Assembly: GCA_016209945.1 (NCBI GenBank)
Contig: JACQVD010000046.1
Location: 1-36,160, forward strand
DNA length: 36,160 nt
Source of the DNA: Gemmatimonadota bacterium
GTDB taxonomy: Bacteria > Gemmatimonadota > Gemmatimonadetes > Palauibacterales > KS3-K002
Reading direction: 5' to 3'
Part shown: positions 17,730 through 25,367 of the stretch, piece after piece
How the letters are laid out: every line of letters begins with the position of its first letter
How positions within the stretch are numbered: the stretch's first letter is position 1
The notes under the pieces: generated by a model
Seen by the model: only the letters and a program-made list of their open reading frames with translations
The model's database searches: none
Told to the model about the DNA's origin: nothing
Translations under genes and position numbers: made by a program

Positions 17730-18980
17730 ATGGAGCTCGTTTCCAGCGTGGACGATCGCTACCTCACCGACGAACACCGCACCATCCGCGACCTCGTGCA
17801 GGAGTTCGCCAGGGAGCGCGTGGCACCCGTGGCCCGCGATCTCGACATCCGCGCCGAGTTCCCCTGGGAGAACGTGGCCGAGATGGCGCGCATGGGCCTC
17901 TTCGGGATCCCGTTTCCGGAGGAGTGCGCCGGCGTCGGCCTCGACACGCTTGCCCTCCTTGTCGTCATCGAGGAGCTCGCGAAGGTGGACGCCTCCCATG
18001 CGATCGCGGTGGGAGCCCACACCTCTCTCTGTGCCGCGCCGATCTATCTCTTCGGCACGGAGGAGCAGCGGCACACCTACCTCACGCGGCTTGCGGCGGG
18101 GAAGGTGCTGGGTGGGTTTGGCCTCACCGAGCCGCAGGCCGGCTCCGACGCCGGCGCGAGCCGCACCCGCGCCGTCGAGAAGCGTGACCACTGGGTCCTG
18201 AACGGAAGCAAGATCTTCATCACGCACGGGGGCGTGGGCGAGATCTTCGTCATCACGGCCGTGACCGGCGGGACCGATGGGAACAAGGAGATCTCCTCCT
18301 TCATCCTCACGAAGGAGACGTGTGATCTCGACAGGGCCCGGGCCGTCGGGGTCGGCCACGACGACGCGCTCACGCCGATCCCGGGGTTCCGCTCCGGGAA
18401 GAAAGAGGACAAGCTCGGCTGGCGCGCGTCCGATACCCGGGAGCTCATCCTGGAGGACGCGATCGTCCCGAAAGAGAACCTGCTGGGGAAGCGGGGCGAA
18501 GGCTTCAAGAACTTTCTGAGGACCCTCGACTCCGGCCGCATCGGCATGGCCGCCCTCGCCCTGGGAATCGCCGAGGGCGCGCTGGAGCGGACCCTCGAGT
18601 ACACGGGCCTGCGCCGCCAGTTCGGTCAGCGGATCTGCGACTTCCAGGCCGTACGGTTCGACTTGGCGGACATAGCGTTGGGGATCGAGGTGGGGAAGCA
18701 CCTCACGTACCATGCCGCCACGCTGAAGGACGGGGGGAAGCCCTTCACCAGGGAGGCGAGCATGGCGAAGCTCTACTGCTCGGAGCTCGCCATGCGCGCC
18801 AGCATCAAGGCAGTCCAGCTCCACGGCGGCTACGGGTACACGACCGAGTACCCCGTCGAGCGCATGATGAGGGACGCGAAGATCTGCGAGATCGGCGAGG
18901 GGACGAGCGAGATCCAGCGGCTCGTCATCGCCCGTCAGATCCTCGGCGAGCCGGAGGAGATCATCGAGGGCGAGCGCTAG
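17730..18980 (+). CDS. Acyl-CoA dehydrogenase, short/medium-chain type
   Basis: FAD-dependent acyl-CoA dehydrogenase with a normal 416-residue length. Segments in order: EFARERVAPVARDLD (N-terminal helices), GGFGLTEPQAGSDAGA (FAD/substrate loop, about 129-144), WVLNGSKIFITHGG, the ETF-facing region, RRQFGQRICDFQ, and the C-terminal GEGTSEIQRLVIARQIL, whose Glu after Gly aligns with the catalytic base. The start ATG 17730 has a strong GGAAGGAG site. It resembles butyryl-CoA or isovaleryl/isobutyryl-CoA dehydrogenases; with an isobutyryl-type mutase in the window a C4-C5 substrate is attractive but unproven. It lies 71 nt after recQ on the same strand, with which it shares no function. Confidence 0.93.
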   Translation: MELVSSVDDRYLTDEHRTIRDLVQEFARERVAPVARDLDIRAEFPWENVAEMARMGLFGIPFPEECAGVGLDTLALLVVIEELAKVDASHAIAVGAHTSLCAAPIYLFGTEEQRHTYLTRLAAGKVLGGFGLTEPQAGSDAGASRTRAVEKRDHWVLNGSKIFITHGGVGEIFVITAVTGGTDGNKEISSFILTKETCDLDRARAVGVGHDDALTPIPGFRSGKKEDKLGWRASDTRELILEDAIVPKENLLGKRGEGFKNFLRTLDSGRIGMAALALGIAEGALERTLEYTGLRRQFGQRICDFQAVRFDLADIALGIEVGKHLTYHAATLKDGGKPFTREASMAKLYCSELAMRASIKAVQLHGGYGYTTEYPVERMMRDAKICEIGEGTSEIQRLVIARQILGEPEEIIEGER

Positions 18981-18988
18981 CGTTGGCC

Positions 18989-19018
18989 TTGGACAGTTTG
19001 CAGCCCGGCGGGTAGAAT
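18989..19018 (+). promoter_or_regulatory. Candidate promoter for the retropepsin-like gene
   Basis: TTGGAC (18989-18994), an 18-nt spacer and TAGAAT (19013-19018), the latter matching five of six bases. Transcription would start near 19025, next to the 8-bp palindrome GAACGTTC at 19028-19035, which could act as an operator. Confidence 0.4.
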
Positions 19019-19051
19019 GGCAGGGACGAACGTTCTAACAGGGGCGACAGC

Positions 19052-19417
19052 GTGGGCGTGACCTTCGTGGAGGGAACTGTCCGGGGGGCCGATGGGGGGC
19101 AGGCCGATGTCCGGTTTCTTGTGGACAGCGGCGCGACCTATACCGTTCTCCCGCATGATGCGTGGCACGCGATCGGACTGACGGCGAAGCGGTCGGCCGT
19201 CTTCACACTGGCCGATGGGACGACGGTCGAGCGTGCCGTCTCGGAGTGCTACATCATCCTCCCGTTGGGCGAGGCCCACACCCCGGTGATCCTGGGTGAA
19301 CCTGGCGACGAGGCGCTTCTGGGTGTCGTCACGCTGGAGATCCTTGGGCTCGTCCTGAACCCCTTCACCCGCCAGCTGCAACCGATGCGGTTGCTTCTGG
19401 CGCAGTCCCTCGCATAG
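19052..19417 (+). CDS. Retropepsin-like (clan AA) aspartic protease domain protein
   Basis: A single-domain protein of 121 residues. FLVDSGATYTVLP (about 27-39) carries the DSGAT active-site motif of clan AA aspartic proteases, and the C-terminal segment EALLGVVTLEILGLVLNPF is the matching second half-hairpin. Such proteins work as homodimers, each giving one catalytic Asp. No signal peptide or membrane helix is seen, so it would be cytoplasmic. The start is GTG 19052 with a weak AGGGGCGA site. I do not know a substrate for stand-alone bacterial members of this kind. The gene has its own promoter candidate and is not obviously in an operon. Confidence 0.8.
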   Translation: MGVTFVEGTVRGADGGQADVRFLVDSGATYTVLPHDAWHAIGLTAKRSAVFTLADGTTVERAVSECYIILPLGEAHTPVILGEPGDEALLGVVTLEILGLVLNPFTRQLQPMRLLLAQSLA

Positions 19418-19598
19418 ATTTTTCACAGCCTTAGTACCAAACCCGTGGATTCCGGGGTCGGTTTGGGCCGGCCCCGATGCGCATTTGTGATTTCGTTCTT
19501 CCAAGGAGGGCCCGTGGCATCCGCGTACGCAGGGGACATGACTCTTCTCCGGAGCATGCCCGCATCTGTGGACGGGGCATGGCGCGGGCGTGTGTGGA
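19418..19598. other. Leader region before the RNase G gene
   Basis: It holds an inverted repeat CCAAACC (19437-19443) and GGTTTGG (19460-19466) with a 16-nt loop and no T-run, so a structured leader or weak terminator is possible. It also holds a strong ribosome binding site AAGGAGGG just before GTG 19513. That GTG opens a frame of MASAYAGDMTLL type which enters the RNase G gene out of register and has no recognisable product. Confidence 0.35.
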
Positions 19599-21134
19599 AT
19601 GAAGCGGCAGATCCTCATCAACGCGGCGTCCCACGAGACCCGCGTGGCGATCCTCGAGGACGGGGCCCTGGTCGAGCTCATGCTGGACCGGCCGGACTCC
19701 GCCCGCATGGTGGGAGACATCTACCTGGGCCGGGTGGAGGCGGTCCTCCCGGGCATCCAGGCGGCGTTCGTAGACATCGGGGCTGACAAGGCGGCGTTCC
19801 TCCACGTCTCCGACCTCGCGGACGAGGTCCGCGAGGAGAACGGCGAGGACGAATCGAACGGCCCGACGAGGCTCGTCGAACGGGGCCGGTACCCGGCCAT
19901 CCAGACGCTGGCCAAGAAAGGCCAGCCGATCGTGGTCCAGGTCACCAAGGAGCCGATCGGCACGAAAGGCCCGCGCGTGACCGCTCAGATCTCGCTTCCC
20001 GGGCGCTTCCTCGTCTACATGCCGGAGAGCGAGCACATCGGCGTCTCCCGGAAGATCGAGGACCGCCCGGAGCGCGTCCGGCTCCGCAGCCTCGCCCGGG
20101 AGCTCCTCCCACCGGGGAAGGGCGGCGTCATCATCCGCACCGTGGGCGAGGAGCTGACCCGCGAGACGTTCCAGCGGGAACTCAGCCTGCTCACGAAGAC
20201 GTGGGAGAAGATCCACCGGCGCGCGAGCCACCTGAAGCCGCCCACGCGGCTGCACCGCGAGGCGAAGCTCACCGCCGGCCTCATCCGCGACGTGTTCAGC
20301 GAGAAGGTGGATTCCCTTCTCATCGACAACCGCGACGTGTACCACGAGGTGCGCGCGTACCTGGAGAGCGTGGACCCCGACCTGCTCGACCGTGTGCAGC
20401 TGTACGACGAGGACGCGCCACTCTTCGACAGGCACGGGATCGAGGAGGAGATTCGGAAGGCGTTCGAGCGCAACGTGGATCTCCCGGGCGGCGGCTACAT
20501 CGTGATCGAGCCTACGGAGGCGCTCGTCTCCATCGACGTGAACACGGGCCGGTACACGGGACGGAAGGAACCGGAGAAGACGATCCTGCGGACGAACCTC
20601 GAGGCGGCCCGTGAGATCGCGCGCGAGCTCCGGCTCCGCGACATCGGCGGGATCATCGTCTGCGACTTCATCGACATGGAGGATCCGGAGGATCGCGAGC
20701 GGGTGCTCCAGGAGCTGCGAACCCATCTCGGTCGGGACCGTGCACGGACGAAGGCCTTCGAGATCACGGAGCTGGGACTCGTGCAGATCACCCGCCAGCG
20801 GGTCCGGCCGAGCCTATACGACACGCTCACGCAGCCGTGTCCCTACTGCCGCGGGGGTGGTCGGGTCTTCACGCCGGCGACGGTGGTCCGGCGGATCGAG
20901 CGGGCCGTGCGCCGCGCAGCGGCGGCAGGGTCGGAAGGGCCGCTCGTCGTGCGCGTCCACCCCGCGGTGGCGCTGCACATCCTCGAGGAGGAGCCCGACT
21001 TCCTCCGGCGGCTCCGCTCGGAGGTCCGCGTGGATGTGCAGATGCGCGACGACCCGCTCGTGAAGGTGGACGAGTTCCGGCTGCTCTCCGGCCGTGCGGA
21101 TGTGGATCTCACAGCGCGATACGCCGTGGCCTAG
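19599..21134 (+). CDS. rng: Ribonuclease G/E family endoribonuclease
   Basis: 5'-end-dependent endoribonuclease for rRNA maturation and mRNA decay. It has 511 residues, the length of RNase G without the long RNase E scaffold. MKRQILINAASHETRVAIL is the usual N-terminus, which favours ATG 19599 over GTG 19590. An S1-like domain covers about 35-125 (VGDIYLGRVEAVLPGIQAAF). IDVNTGRYTG and IVCDFIDMED provide the catalytic Asp pair that binds Mg2+, and QPCPYCRGGGRV gives the Zn-link cysteines that hold the dimer. A charged loop in the S1 domain (EVREENGEDESN) is slightly longer than usual. The gene precedes rplU-rpmA, a neighbourhood common across bacteria, but rplU has its own promoter. Confidence 0.95.
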   Translation: MKRQILINAASHETRVAILEDGALVELMLDRPDSARMVGDIYLGRVEAVLPGIQAAFVDIGADKAAFLHVSDLADEVREENGEDESNGPTRLVERGRYPAIQTLAKKGQPIVVQVTKEPIGTKGPRVTAQISLPGRFLVYMPESEHIGVSRKIEDRPERVRLRSLARELLPPGKGGVIIRTVGEELTRETFQRELSLLTKTWEKIHRRASHLKPPTRLHREAKLTAGLIRDVFSEKVDSLLIDNRDVYHEVRAYLESVDPDLLDRVQLYDEDAPLFDRHGIEEEIRKAFERNVDLPGGGYIVIEPTEALVSIDVNTGRYTGRKEPEKTILRTNLEAAREIARELRLRDIGGIIVCDFIDMEDPEDRERVLQELRTHLGRDRARTKAFEITELGLVQITRQRVRPSLYDTLTQPCPYCRGGGRVFTPATVVRRIERAVRRAAAAGSEGPLVVRVHPAVALHILEEEPDFLRRLRSEVRVDVQMRDDPLVKVDEFRLLSGRADVDLTARYAVA

Positions 21135-21154
21135 CGGTCCGCGCAGCGCACGGG

Positions 21155-21193
21155 GAGCGCGGGGCGAGCGCGGGCGAGCGCGGGGGAGCGCGG
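21155..21193 (+). repeat. Four tandem GAGCGCGGG-type repeats upstream of rplU
   Basis: GAGCGCGGG-like units begin at about 21155, 21166, 21176 and 21186 (10-11 bp period, one helical turn) in the gap between rng and rplU, ending 6 bp before the -35 box. They could be a binding array or simple slippage-derived sequence. Confidence 0.5.
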
Positions 21194-21198
21194 TTCCG

Positions 21199-21227
21199 TT
21201 GACAGGGTTCGGCTCACGGGATACACT
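21199..21227 (+). promoter_or_regulatory. Strong promoter of rplU-rpmA, probably leaderless
   Basis: A perfect TTGACA (21199-21204), a 17-nt spacer and TACACT (21222-21227). The expected start of transcription is 21233-21236, while ATG of rplU is at 21237. No Shine-Dalgarno sequence lies between, so the mRNA would be leaderless or nearly so. Confidence 0.65.
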
Positions 21228-21236
21228 GAAGCTCCC

Positions 21237-21779
21237 ATGTACGCGATCTTCCGAGCCGCCGGGTTCCAGGTTCGGGCAGAGCCCGGGACTCTCTTGAAAC
21301 TTCCGCCGCTTCCGGCCCAGGCCGGGGAGGTGGTCACGTTCGACGAGGTCCTCCTCGGTTCGACGGGGGAGGATGTGCTCGTCGGCCGGCCGCTCCTCCC
21401 GGGCGCGCGGGTCGATGCGGAGGTCCTTCGCCACGGCCGCGGGAAGAAGATCATCGTCTGGAAATTCCGGCGCCGCAAGAACTACCGGCGCAAGCGCGGC
21501 CACCGGCAGGGCTTCACTGAGGTCCGCGTGAGCCGGATTGACCTCGGCGACGGACGCGGCGCGGAAGGTCTTGCGCCGGCGGCTGAGGCGAAGGCGGCGT
21601 CACCGAAGGCCGAGGCTGGAGCGGCCGTGGCGCCTGCGAAGAAGAGGCGTGCGGCCCCGAGGGCGAAAGCGGAAGGGGCTGCGAAGCCCAAGACACGGGC
21701 GAAGGCGACCGGGGCGGCCTCGGAAAAAGAGAAGGGCGCAAAGAAGAAGACGAGCCCCCGCAAGGGGAAAAAGGAGTAA
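21237..21779 (+). CDS. rplU: 50S ribosomal protein bL21 with long basic C-terminal extension
   Basis: Large-subunit ribosomal protein bL21. Residues 1-103 are the normal protein: MYAIFRAAGFQVRAEPGTLL, EVLLGSTGEDVLVGRPLLPG and the RNA-binding signature FRRRKNYRRKRGHRQGFTEV. The E. coli protein ends at about 103; here a further 77 residues of Ala/Lys/Pro/Glu low complexity follow, rich in KAEA, PAKKRRAAPRAKAEG and KKKTSPRKGKKE stretches. Its stop lies 6 nt before rpmA, whose AAGGAG site is inside the rplU 3' end. Tails on bL21 occur in some phyla; this one has no recognisable fold and may bind rRNA. Confidence 0.96.
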   Translation: MYAIFRAAGFQVRAEPGTLLKLPPLPAQAGEVVTFDEVLLGSTGEDVLVGRPLLPGARVDAEVLRHGRGKKIIVWKFRRRKNYRRKRGHRQGFTEVRVSRIDLGDGRGAEGLAPAAEAKAASPKAEAGAAVAPAKKRRAAPRAKAEGAAKPKTRAKATGAASEKEKGAKKKTSPRKGKKE

Positions 21780-21785
21780 CGTCGC

Positions 21786-22058
21786 ATGGCTCACAAGAAG
21801 GGCCTTGGATCGAGCCGGAACGGGCGCGACTCCGCGGGTCGGCGCCTTGGCGTCAAGCGATTCGGCGGCCAGTGGGTCCGCGCCGGGAGCATCCTGGTAC
21901 GGCAGCGCGGCACTCCCGTGCATCCCGGCCCGAACGTCGGGCGCGGCAGGGACGACACCCTGTTCGCGCTCGTGGACGGGGTTGTGCGTTTCGGCGAGAG
22001 CCGGGGGCGCAAGATCGTGGATGTGGTTCCCGCAGGCGAGGCGGTGGCTCAGGCGTAA
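21786..22058 (+). CDS. rpmA: 50S ribosomal protein bL27
   Basis: Large-subunit ribosomal protein bL27, whose N-terminus reaches the peptidyl-transferase centre. It has 90 residues. [20 protein letters not shown] opens directly with the mature Ala-His-Lys sequence, so no N-terminal processing extension of the Firmicutes type is present. [20 protein letters not shown] and [20 protein letters not shown] are the family core. It is co-transcribed with rplU (6-nt gap) and followed by a clear terminator. All motifs are intact. Confidence 0.97.
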   Translation: MAHKKGLGSSRNGRDSAGRRLGVKRFGGQWVRAGSILVRQRGTPVHPGPNVGRGRDDTLFALVDGVVRFGESRGRKIVDVVPAGEAVAQA

Positions 22059-22097
22059 CAGCGATCAGGGCGCTCCGCGGACGCCCCTCCGCCAAAG

Positions 22098-22124
22098 AAA
22101 GCCCGGCTTGCGACCGGGCTTTTT
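22098..22124 (+). terminator. Intrinsic terminator of rplU-rpmA
   Basis: AAAGCCCGG (22098-22106), a 7-nt loop, then CCGGGCTTT (22114-22122) running into a five-T tract (22120-22124). It is the clearest terminator in the window, 40 nt after the rpmA stop. Confidence 0.88.
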
Positions 22125-22142
22125 CGCCTCGGTGCCTTCCGA

Positions 22143-22622
22143 ATGAACGAGGAGAGGGAAAAGGCCCGGGACCTCTTCGAGCAGGCCTACCGGGCTCAAA
22201 TGCGCGGCGAGCTGGACCGTGCGCTGGAGCTCTATCGCGCCTCGATCGCCCTCCACCCGACGGCGGAGGCGTGGACCTTCCTCGGGTGGACGCTGTCCTT
22301 CCAGGGCAGATTGCACGAGGCGATCGAGGCGTGTAGGAAGGCGATCGAGGTGGACCCGACGCTGGGGAACCCGTACAACGACATCGGCGCCTATCTTCTC
22401 GAAACGGGTCAGCCAGCGGACGCCGTTCCATGGCTTCTCAAGGCCACGGAGGCGGCCCGCTACGCGTCGTACCATTTCGCGTGGACGAACCTTGGGCGCG
22501 CCTACGAGCGCCTGGGTCGCTGGGAGGATGCGCTGAAGGCGTACGGGAAGGCGCTGGAGGTCGAGCGGGGCTACGACCCCGCGCTCACGGCACTGCGGGC
22601 CCTCCAGGCGCGAATGAACTGA
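22143..22622 (+). CDS. Tetratricopeptide repeat protein
   Basis: A 159-residue soluble protein made almost entirely of TPR helices. At least three repeats are visible: ARDLFEQAYRAQMRGELDRA (8-27), AWTFLGWTLSFQGRLHEAIE (about 43-62) and AWTNLGRAYERLGRWEDALK (about 117-136), with the usual small residue and Pro spacing (IALHPTAEAW, IEVDPTLGNPYNDIG). There is no signal peptide and no extra domain, so it should be a cytoplasmic protein-binding scaffold with an unknown partner. ATG 22143 comes 19 nt after the terminator T-run. The gene is convergent with the broken DUF1579-VOC gene. Confidence 0.85.
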   Translation: MNEEREKARDLFEQAYRAQMRGELDRALELYRASIALHPTAEAWTFLGWTLSFQGRLHEAIEACRKAIEVDPTLGNPYNDIGAYLLETGQPADAVPWLLKATEAARYASYHFAWTNLGRAYERLGRWEDALKAYGKALEVERGYDPALTALRALQARMN

Positions 22623-22632
22623 GTCTGGGGTT

Positions 22633-23464
22633 CTAGCCGCCGAAGAGCTTCTTCGCGCGCTCCGCGATCTCGGCCGATGTCACATCTTCCTTGTGCGTGG
22701 CCAGGCTCCAGCGGTGACCGAACGGATCCTGGACGATCCCGTAGCGGTCGCCCCAGAAGGCGTCTTCGAGCGGATACAAGACCTTCGCGCCCGCCCTGTT
22801 GGCGCGATCCGACGCTGCGCCCGTCTCCACGGCCCCGAACGCCTTCTTGTAGAACTCGATGGCGGCGGCCGCACCGTTCACGACGAGGTGCGGCGTCACG
22901 GTCTGGTAGCCCTCGGGGATCGCTTTCACGTTCGCCATCCTCTTCGTGTACTTGATCTCCATCGTCTTCCACTCGCTACCATCCTCATTCACGAAGTACA
23001 TCTCGTAGAGCTGCTCCGTGTCGCTGAGGATGGTCGTGATCCCTTTGAGCTTCATGACCTTCTTGGTGTAGGGATCCTGGTACTCCCCCGCCATGACCAT
23101 CCTGCCCCCGTCGCTGAAGTTGCCGGTCATGGCGAGGATCCCCGTCCCCATGTTGTCCACCCATCTGACCCTGGACCTCCTCCACCAGATACCGGCCGCC
23201 CATGATCATCTTGCGCTCGCAGGTGGCGGTCGAGAGCTGCGCCGGCGCGCCGGGTTGCTGCCACCACTTCACGGTGAGGGTGTAGCGGCCGGCCAGCGAA
23301 GCCAGTTTCTCGTGCGCCGTTCCCGGCGTGGCAGCGGCTTGGTACGCGGCCATCATCGCCTTCTCTTCCTCCGTCATCTTCGGCTGGTCCTGGGCGGCGA
23401 CCGCGGCCGGAAGGAGCGTGATCCCGCTGAAGAGGGCAGCAGCGACAAGGGTTCGGGGTCTCAT
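22633..23464 (-). pseudogene. Broken secreted DUF1579-VOC fusion gene
   Basis: ATG 23464 opens a signal peptide (TLVAAALFSGITLLPAAVAA) followed by the start of a DUF1579 domain (LAGRYTLTVKWWQQPG, GGRYLVEEVQGQ). At about 23163 the frame is lost, and the next frame resumes mid-motif as WVDNMGTGILAMTGNF. The usual 20-30 residues with the GYDN-type segment between these two are absent, so a deletion not divisible by three caused the shift. After DUF1579 a VOC/PhnB-like domain follows (IPEGYQTVTPHLVVNGAAAA). It jumps from FYKKAFGA almost directly to ANRAGAKVLYPLEDAFWGDR, lacking roughly 55 residues of the fold in frame. Two internal deletions make a functional product unlikely. The family comparison is from memory. 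Confidence 0.72.
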
Positions 23465-23510
23465 ACGCACCTCGCAGAGAATGGAGGGCGCGAGTTTTCC
23501 AGAGGAGGGC

Positions 23511-24293
23511 CTACCGGCCCTTGAACTGCGGCGTCCGTTTCTCCAGGAAGGCCTTCACACCCTCCTCCTTGTCCTCCGTCGAGAAGAGGAGTCCGAACAG
23601 GACCTTCTCGTATCTCAAGCCTTCTCCCAGCGGCATGCGGGCGGCGGCCTTCACGGCCTCCTTCGCCGCCTGAAGCGCGGCCGGACTCTTGGAGGCGATC
23701 CTTCGCGCCAGCTCCATGGTACGGGGACGGAGCTCCTCGTGCGGGACCACGTCGTCCACGAGGCCGATCTCCTTCCCCTGCGCCGCGTCGATCATCTCGC
23801 CCGTGTAGATGAGCCGGAGCGCCATCCCCTCGCCCACGAGGCGCGGAAGGCGCTGAGTCCCGCCGGCGCCGGGGATGATCCCCAGGCTGATTTCCGGCTG
23901 GCCGAGTTTCGCGCGGTCGCTCGCGATCCGGATGTCGCACGCCATGGCGAGCTCGCAGCCACCGCCGAGGCAGTACCCGTTGAGCATGGCGATCACGGGC
24001 TTCGGGAAGAGGTCGAAGACGGAGTACACATCGCCCGCCTGCATGGCACGGTACTGCTGCACGGCCGTGCGGCCCTCGAACTCCGCGATGTCGGAGCCCG
24101 CGATGAAGGCCTTGTCGCCCGCCCCCGTCAGGACGAGGACGCGCGCCTCGGCGTCGTCGCGCAGCGCCGCGAGGGCATCGAACATGGCACGCCGCACCTC
24201 CGCGTTCATCGCGTTCAATTTCTCGGGGCGGTTCACCGTCAGAGTAACGACGGGACCGTCACGCTCGATGAGAAGAACTTGGGATGACGCCAT
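23511..24293 (-). CDS. Enoyl-CoA hydratase (crotonase, PaaF-like)
   Basis: Adds water to trans-2-enoyl-CoA in beta-oxidation. It has 260 residues. Both catalytic glutamates are present: Glu114 in GGGCELAMACDI and Glu134 in LGQPEISLGIIPGAGGTQRL. The oxyanion-hole segment KAFIAGSDIAEF (61-72) is intact, and FLEKRTPQFKGR is the usual C-terminal end. It is the last gene of the minus-strand beta-oxidation operon, 60 nt after the dehydrogenase gene. Compared with the other three crotonases in the window it is the most classical. Short-chain enoyl-CoA is the probable substrate. Confidence 0.93.
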   Translation of the reverse strand: MASSQVLLIERDGPVVTLTVNRPEKLNAMNAEVRRAMFDALAALRDDAEARVLVLTGAGDKAFIAGSDIAEFEGRTAVQQYRAMQAGDVYSVFDLFPKPVIAMLNGYCLGGGCELAMACDIRIASDRAKLGQPEISLGIIPGAGGTQRLPRLVGEGMALRLIYTGEMIDAAQGKEIGLVDDVVPHEELRPRTMELARRIASKSPAALQAAKEAVKAAARMPLGEGLRYEKVLFGLLFSTEDKEEGVKAFLEKRTPQFKGR

Positions 24294-24353
24294 GGCTCAG
24301 GTCTCCGCCTCGGCCGATCCTGGCCGCTGTCCAAGAGTCGAGCGGGATCTGCG

Positions 24354-25367
24354 CTAAATCGGCGCAGGCTGGGGTTTCCCCGTCTCGTCCCAGCGATAGA
24401 AGCCCAGACCCGTCTTCTTCCCGAGCCGGCCCTGGCGCACGAGTCGCCGGAGGATTTCGGGCGGCCGGAAATGTTCAAGCCTCAGTTCCCGGTACAGGTA
24501 CTCGGCGATGGCGAGCCGGACGTCGAGGCCGATGAGGTCGGAGAGCTTGAGCGGCCCCATCGGGTGCCGGTATCCGAGCTCCATCGCCGTGTCGATGTCC
24601 TGCGGGGCGGCGACCCCCTCCTCGACCGTCCGCATGGCTTCGAGTCCCAGCAGGACCCCGAGGCGCGTCGAGGCGAAGCCGGGCGAGTCGTCCACGAGCA
24701 CCGGGGTCTTGCCGAGCCGGCGGACGAGATGGACGGCCGTCTCGATCGCGTACTGCGAGGTCTGCGGTCCGCGGACGACCTCCACGAGCGCCATGATGTG
24801 CGCGGGGTTGAAGAAGTGCAGGCCGAGCACGCGATCGGGGCGCTGCGCGGCCTGCGCCAGGGAGGCGATCCGGATCGACGAGGTGTTCGAGGCGAGGATC
24901 GCGCCCGGCCGGGTGAGCCGGTCGAGCTCGCGGAAGAGGTTGCGCTTGAGTTCGACGTCCTCGGGCACGCATTCGATGATGACGTCGGCGCCGCGTGCGG
25001 CGTCGGCGAGGTCGTTCACGGGCTCGATCCTCTGGAGCGCGGCCTGCGCGTCGCGCTTCGAGACTTTCCCGAGCTTCATGCCCTGTTCCAGGTTCGCCCG
25101 GATGCGCCGAAGCGCCGTTTGCAGCGCGGCGGCCAGGGCGTCGTGCAGGAGGACGCGGCAGCCGGCCATGGCGGCCACCTGGGCGACGCCGTGCCCCATC
25201 GTTCCCGCCCCGATGACGGCGAGCGTGACCGGCGGAGGAGGCGGCGTCTTGGCCGCCCTTGCCTTCGCTGCCGCTTTCGTCCGTTTCGGCTTCGAGGGCT
25301 GCGCGCGCTTCTTCGGCGCGGCCTTCGCCCTTCTCTTCGCGACCGTCGTGCTGGACTTACGTGCCAC
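24354..25367 (-). CDS. 3-hydroxyacyl-CoA dehydrogenase with basic N-terminal tail
   Basis: NAD-dependent oxidation of 3-hydroxyacyl-CoA to 3-ketoacyl-CoA (PaaH/Hbd type). After residue 46 it is a complete short enzyme: VIGAGTMGHGVAQ (NAD-binding GxGxxG at 53-58), IIECVPED, SNTSSIRI, GLHFFNPAHIMALVE (catalytic His), DSPGFASTRLG, and the C-terminal helical domain ending KKTGLGFYRW. Residues 1-45 are unexpected: a Lys/Ala/Arg/Pro stretch like a histone-H1 tail, ending in five prolines. No alternative start lies at the domain boundary. The chosen GTG 25367 overlaps the stop of the preceding gene by 11 nt, supporting coupled translation. The tail's role is unknown. Confidence 0.9.
   Translation of the reverse strand: MARKSSTTVAKRRAKAAPKKRAQPSKPKRTKAAAKARAAKTPPPPPVTLAVIGAGTMGHGVAQVAAMAGCRVLLHDALAAALQTALRRIRANLEQGMKLGKVSKRDAQAALQRIEPVNDLADAARGADVIIECVPEDVELKRNLFRELDRLTRPGAILASNTSSIRIASLAQAAQRPDRVLGLHFFNPAHIMALVEVVRGPQTSQYAIETAVHLVRRLGKTPVLVDDSPGFASTRLGVLLGLEAMRTVEEGVAAPQDIDTAMELGYRHPMGPLKLSDLIGLDVRLAIAEYLYRELRLEHFRPPEILRRLVRQGRLGKKTGLGFYRWDETGKPQPAPI

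Noticed and set aside
17364-18824. Long minus-strand frame across the second acyl-CoA dehydrogenase and the recQ end
   Set aside because: Covers two well-supported genes on the other strand and shows no domain.
19437-19466. Inverted repeat as an intrinsic terminator of the retropepsin-like gene
   Set aside because: The loop is 16 nt and no T-run follows on either strand.
21155-21193. GAGCGCGGG repeats as a CRISPR array
   Set aside because: Units are 10-11 bp with no spacers.
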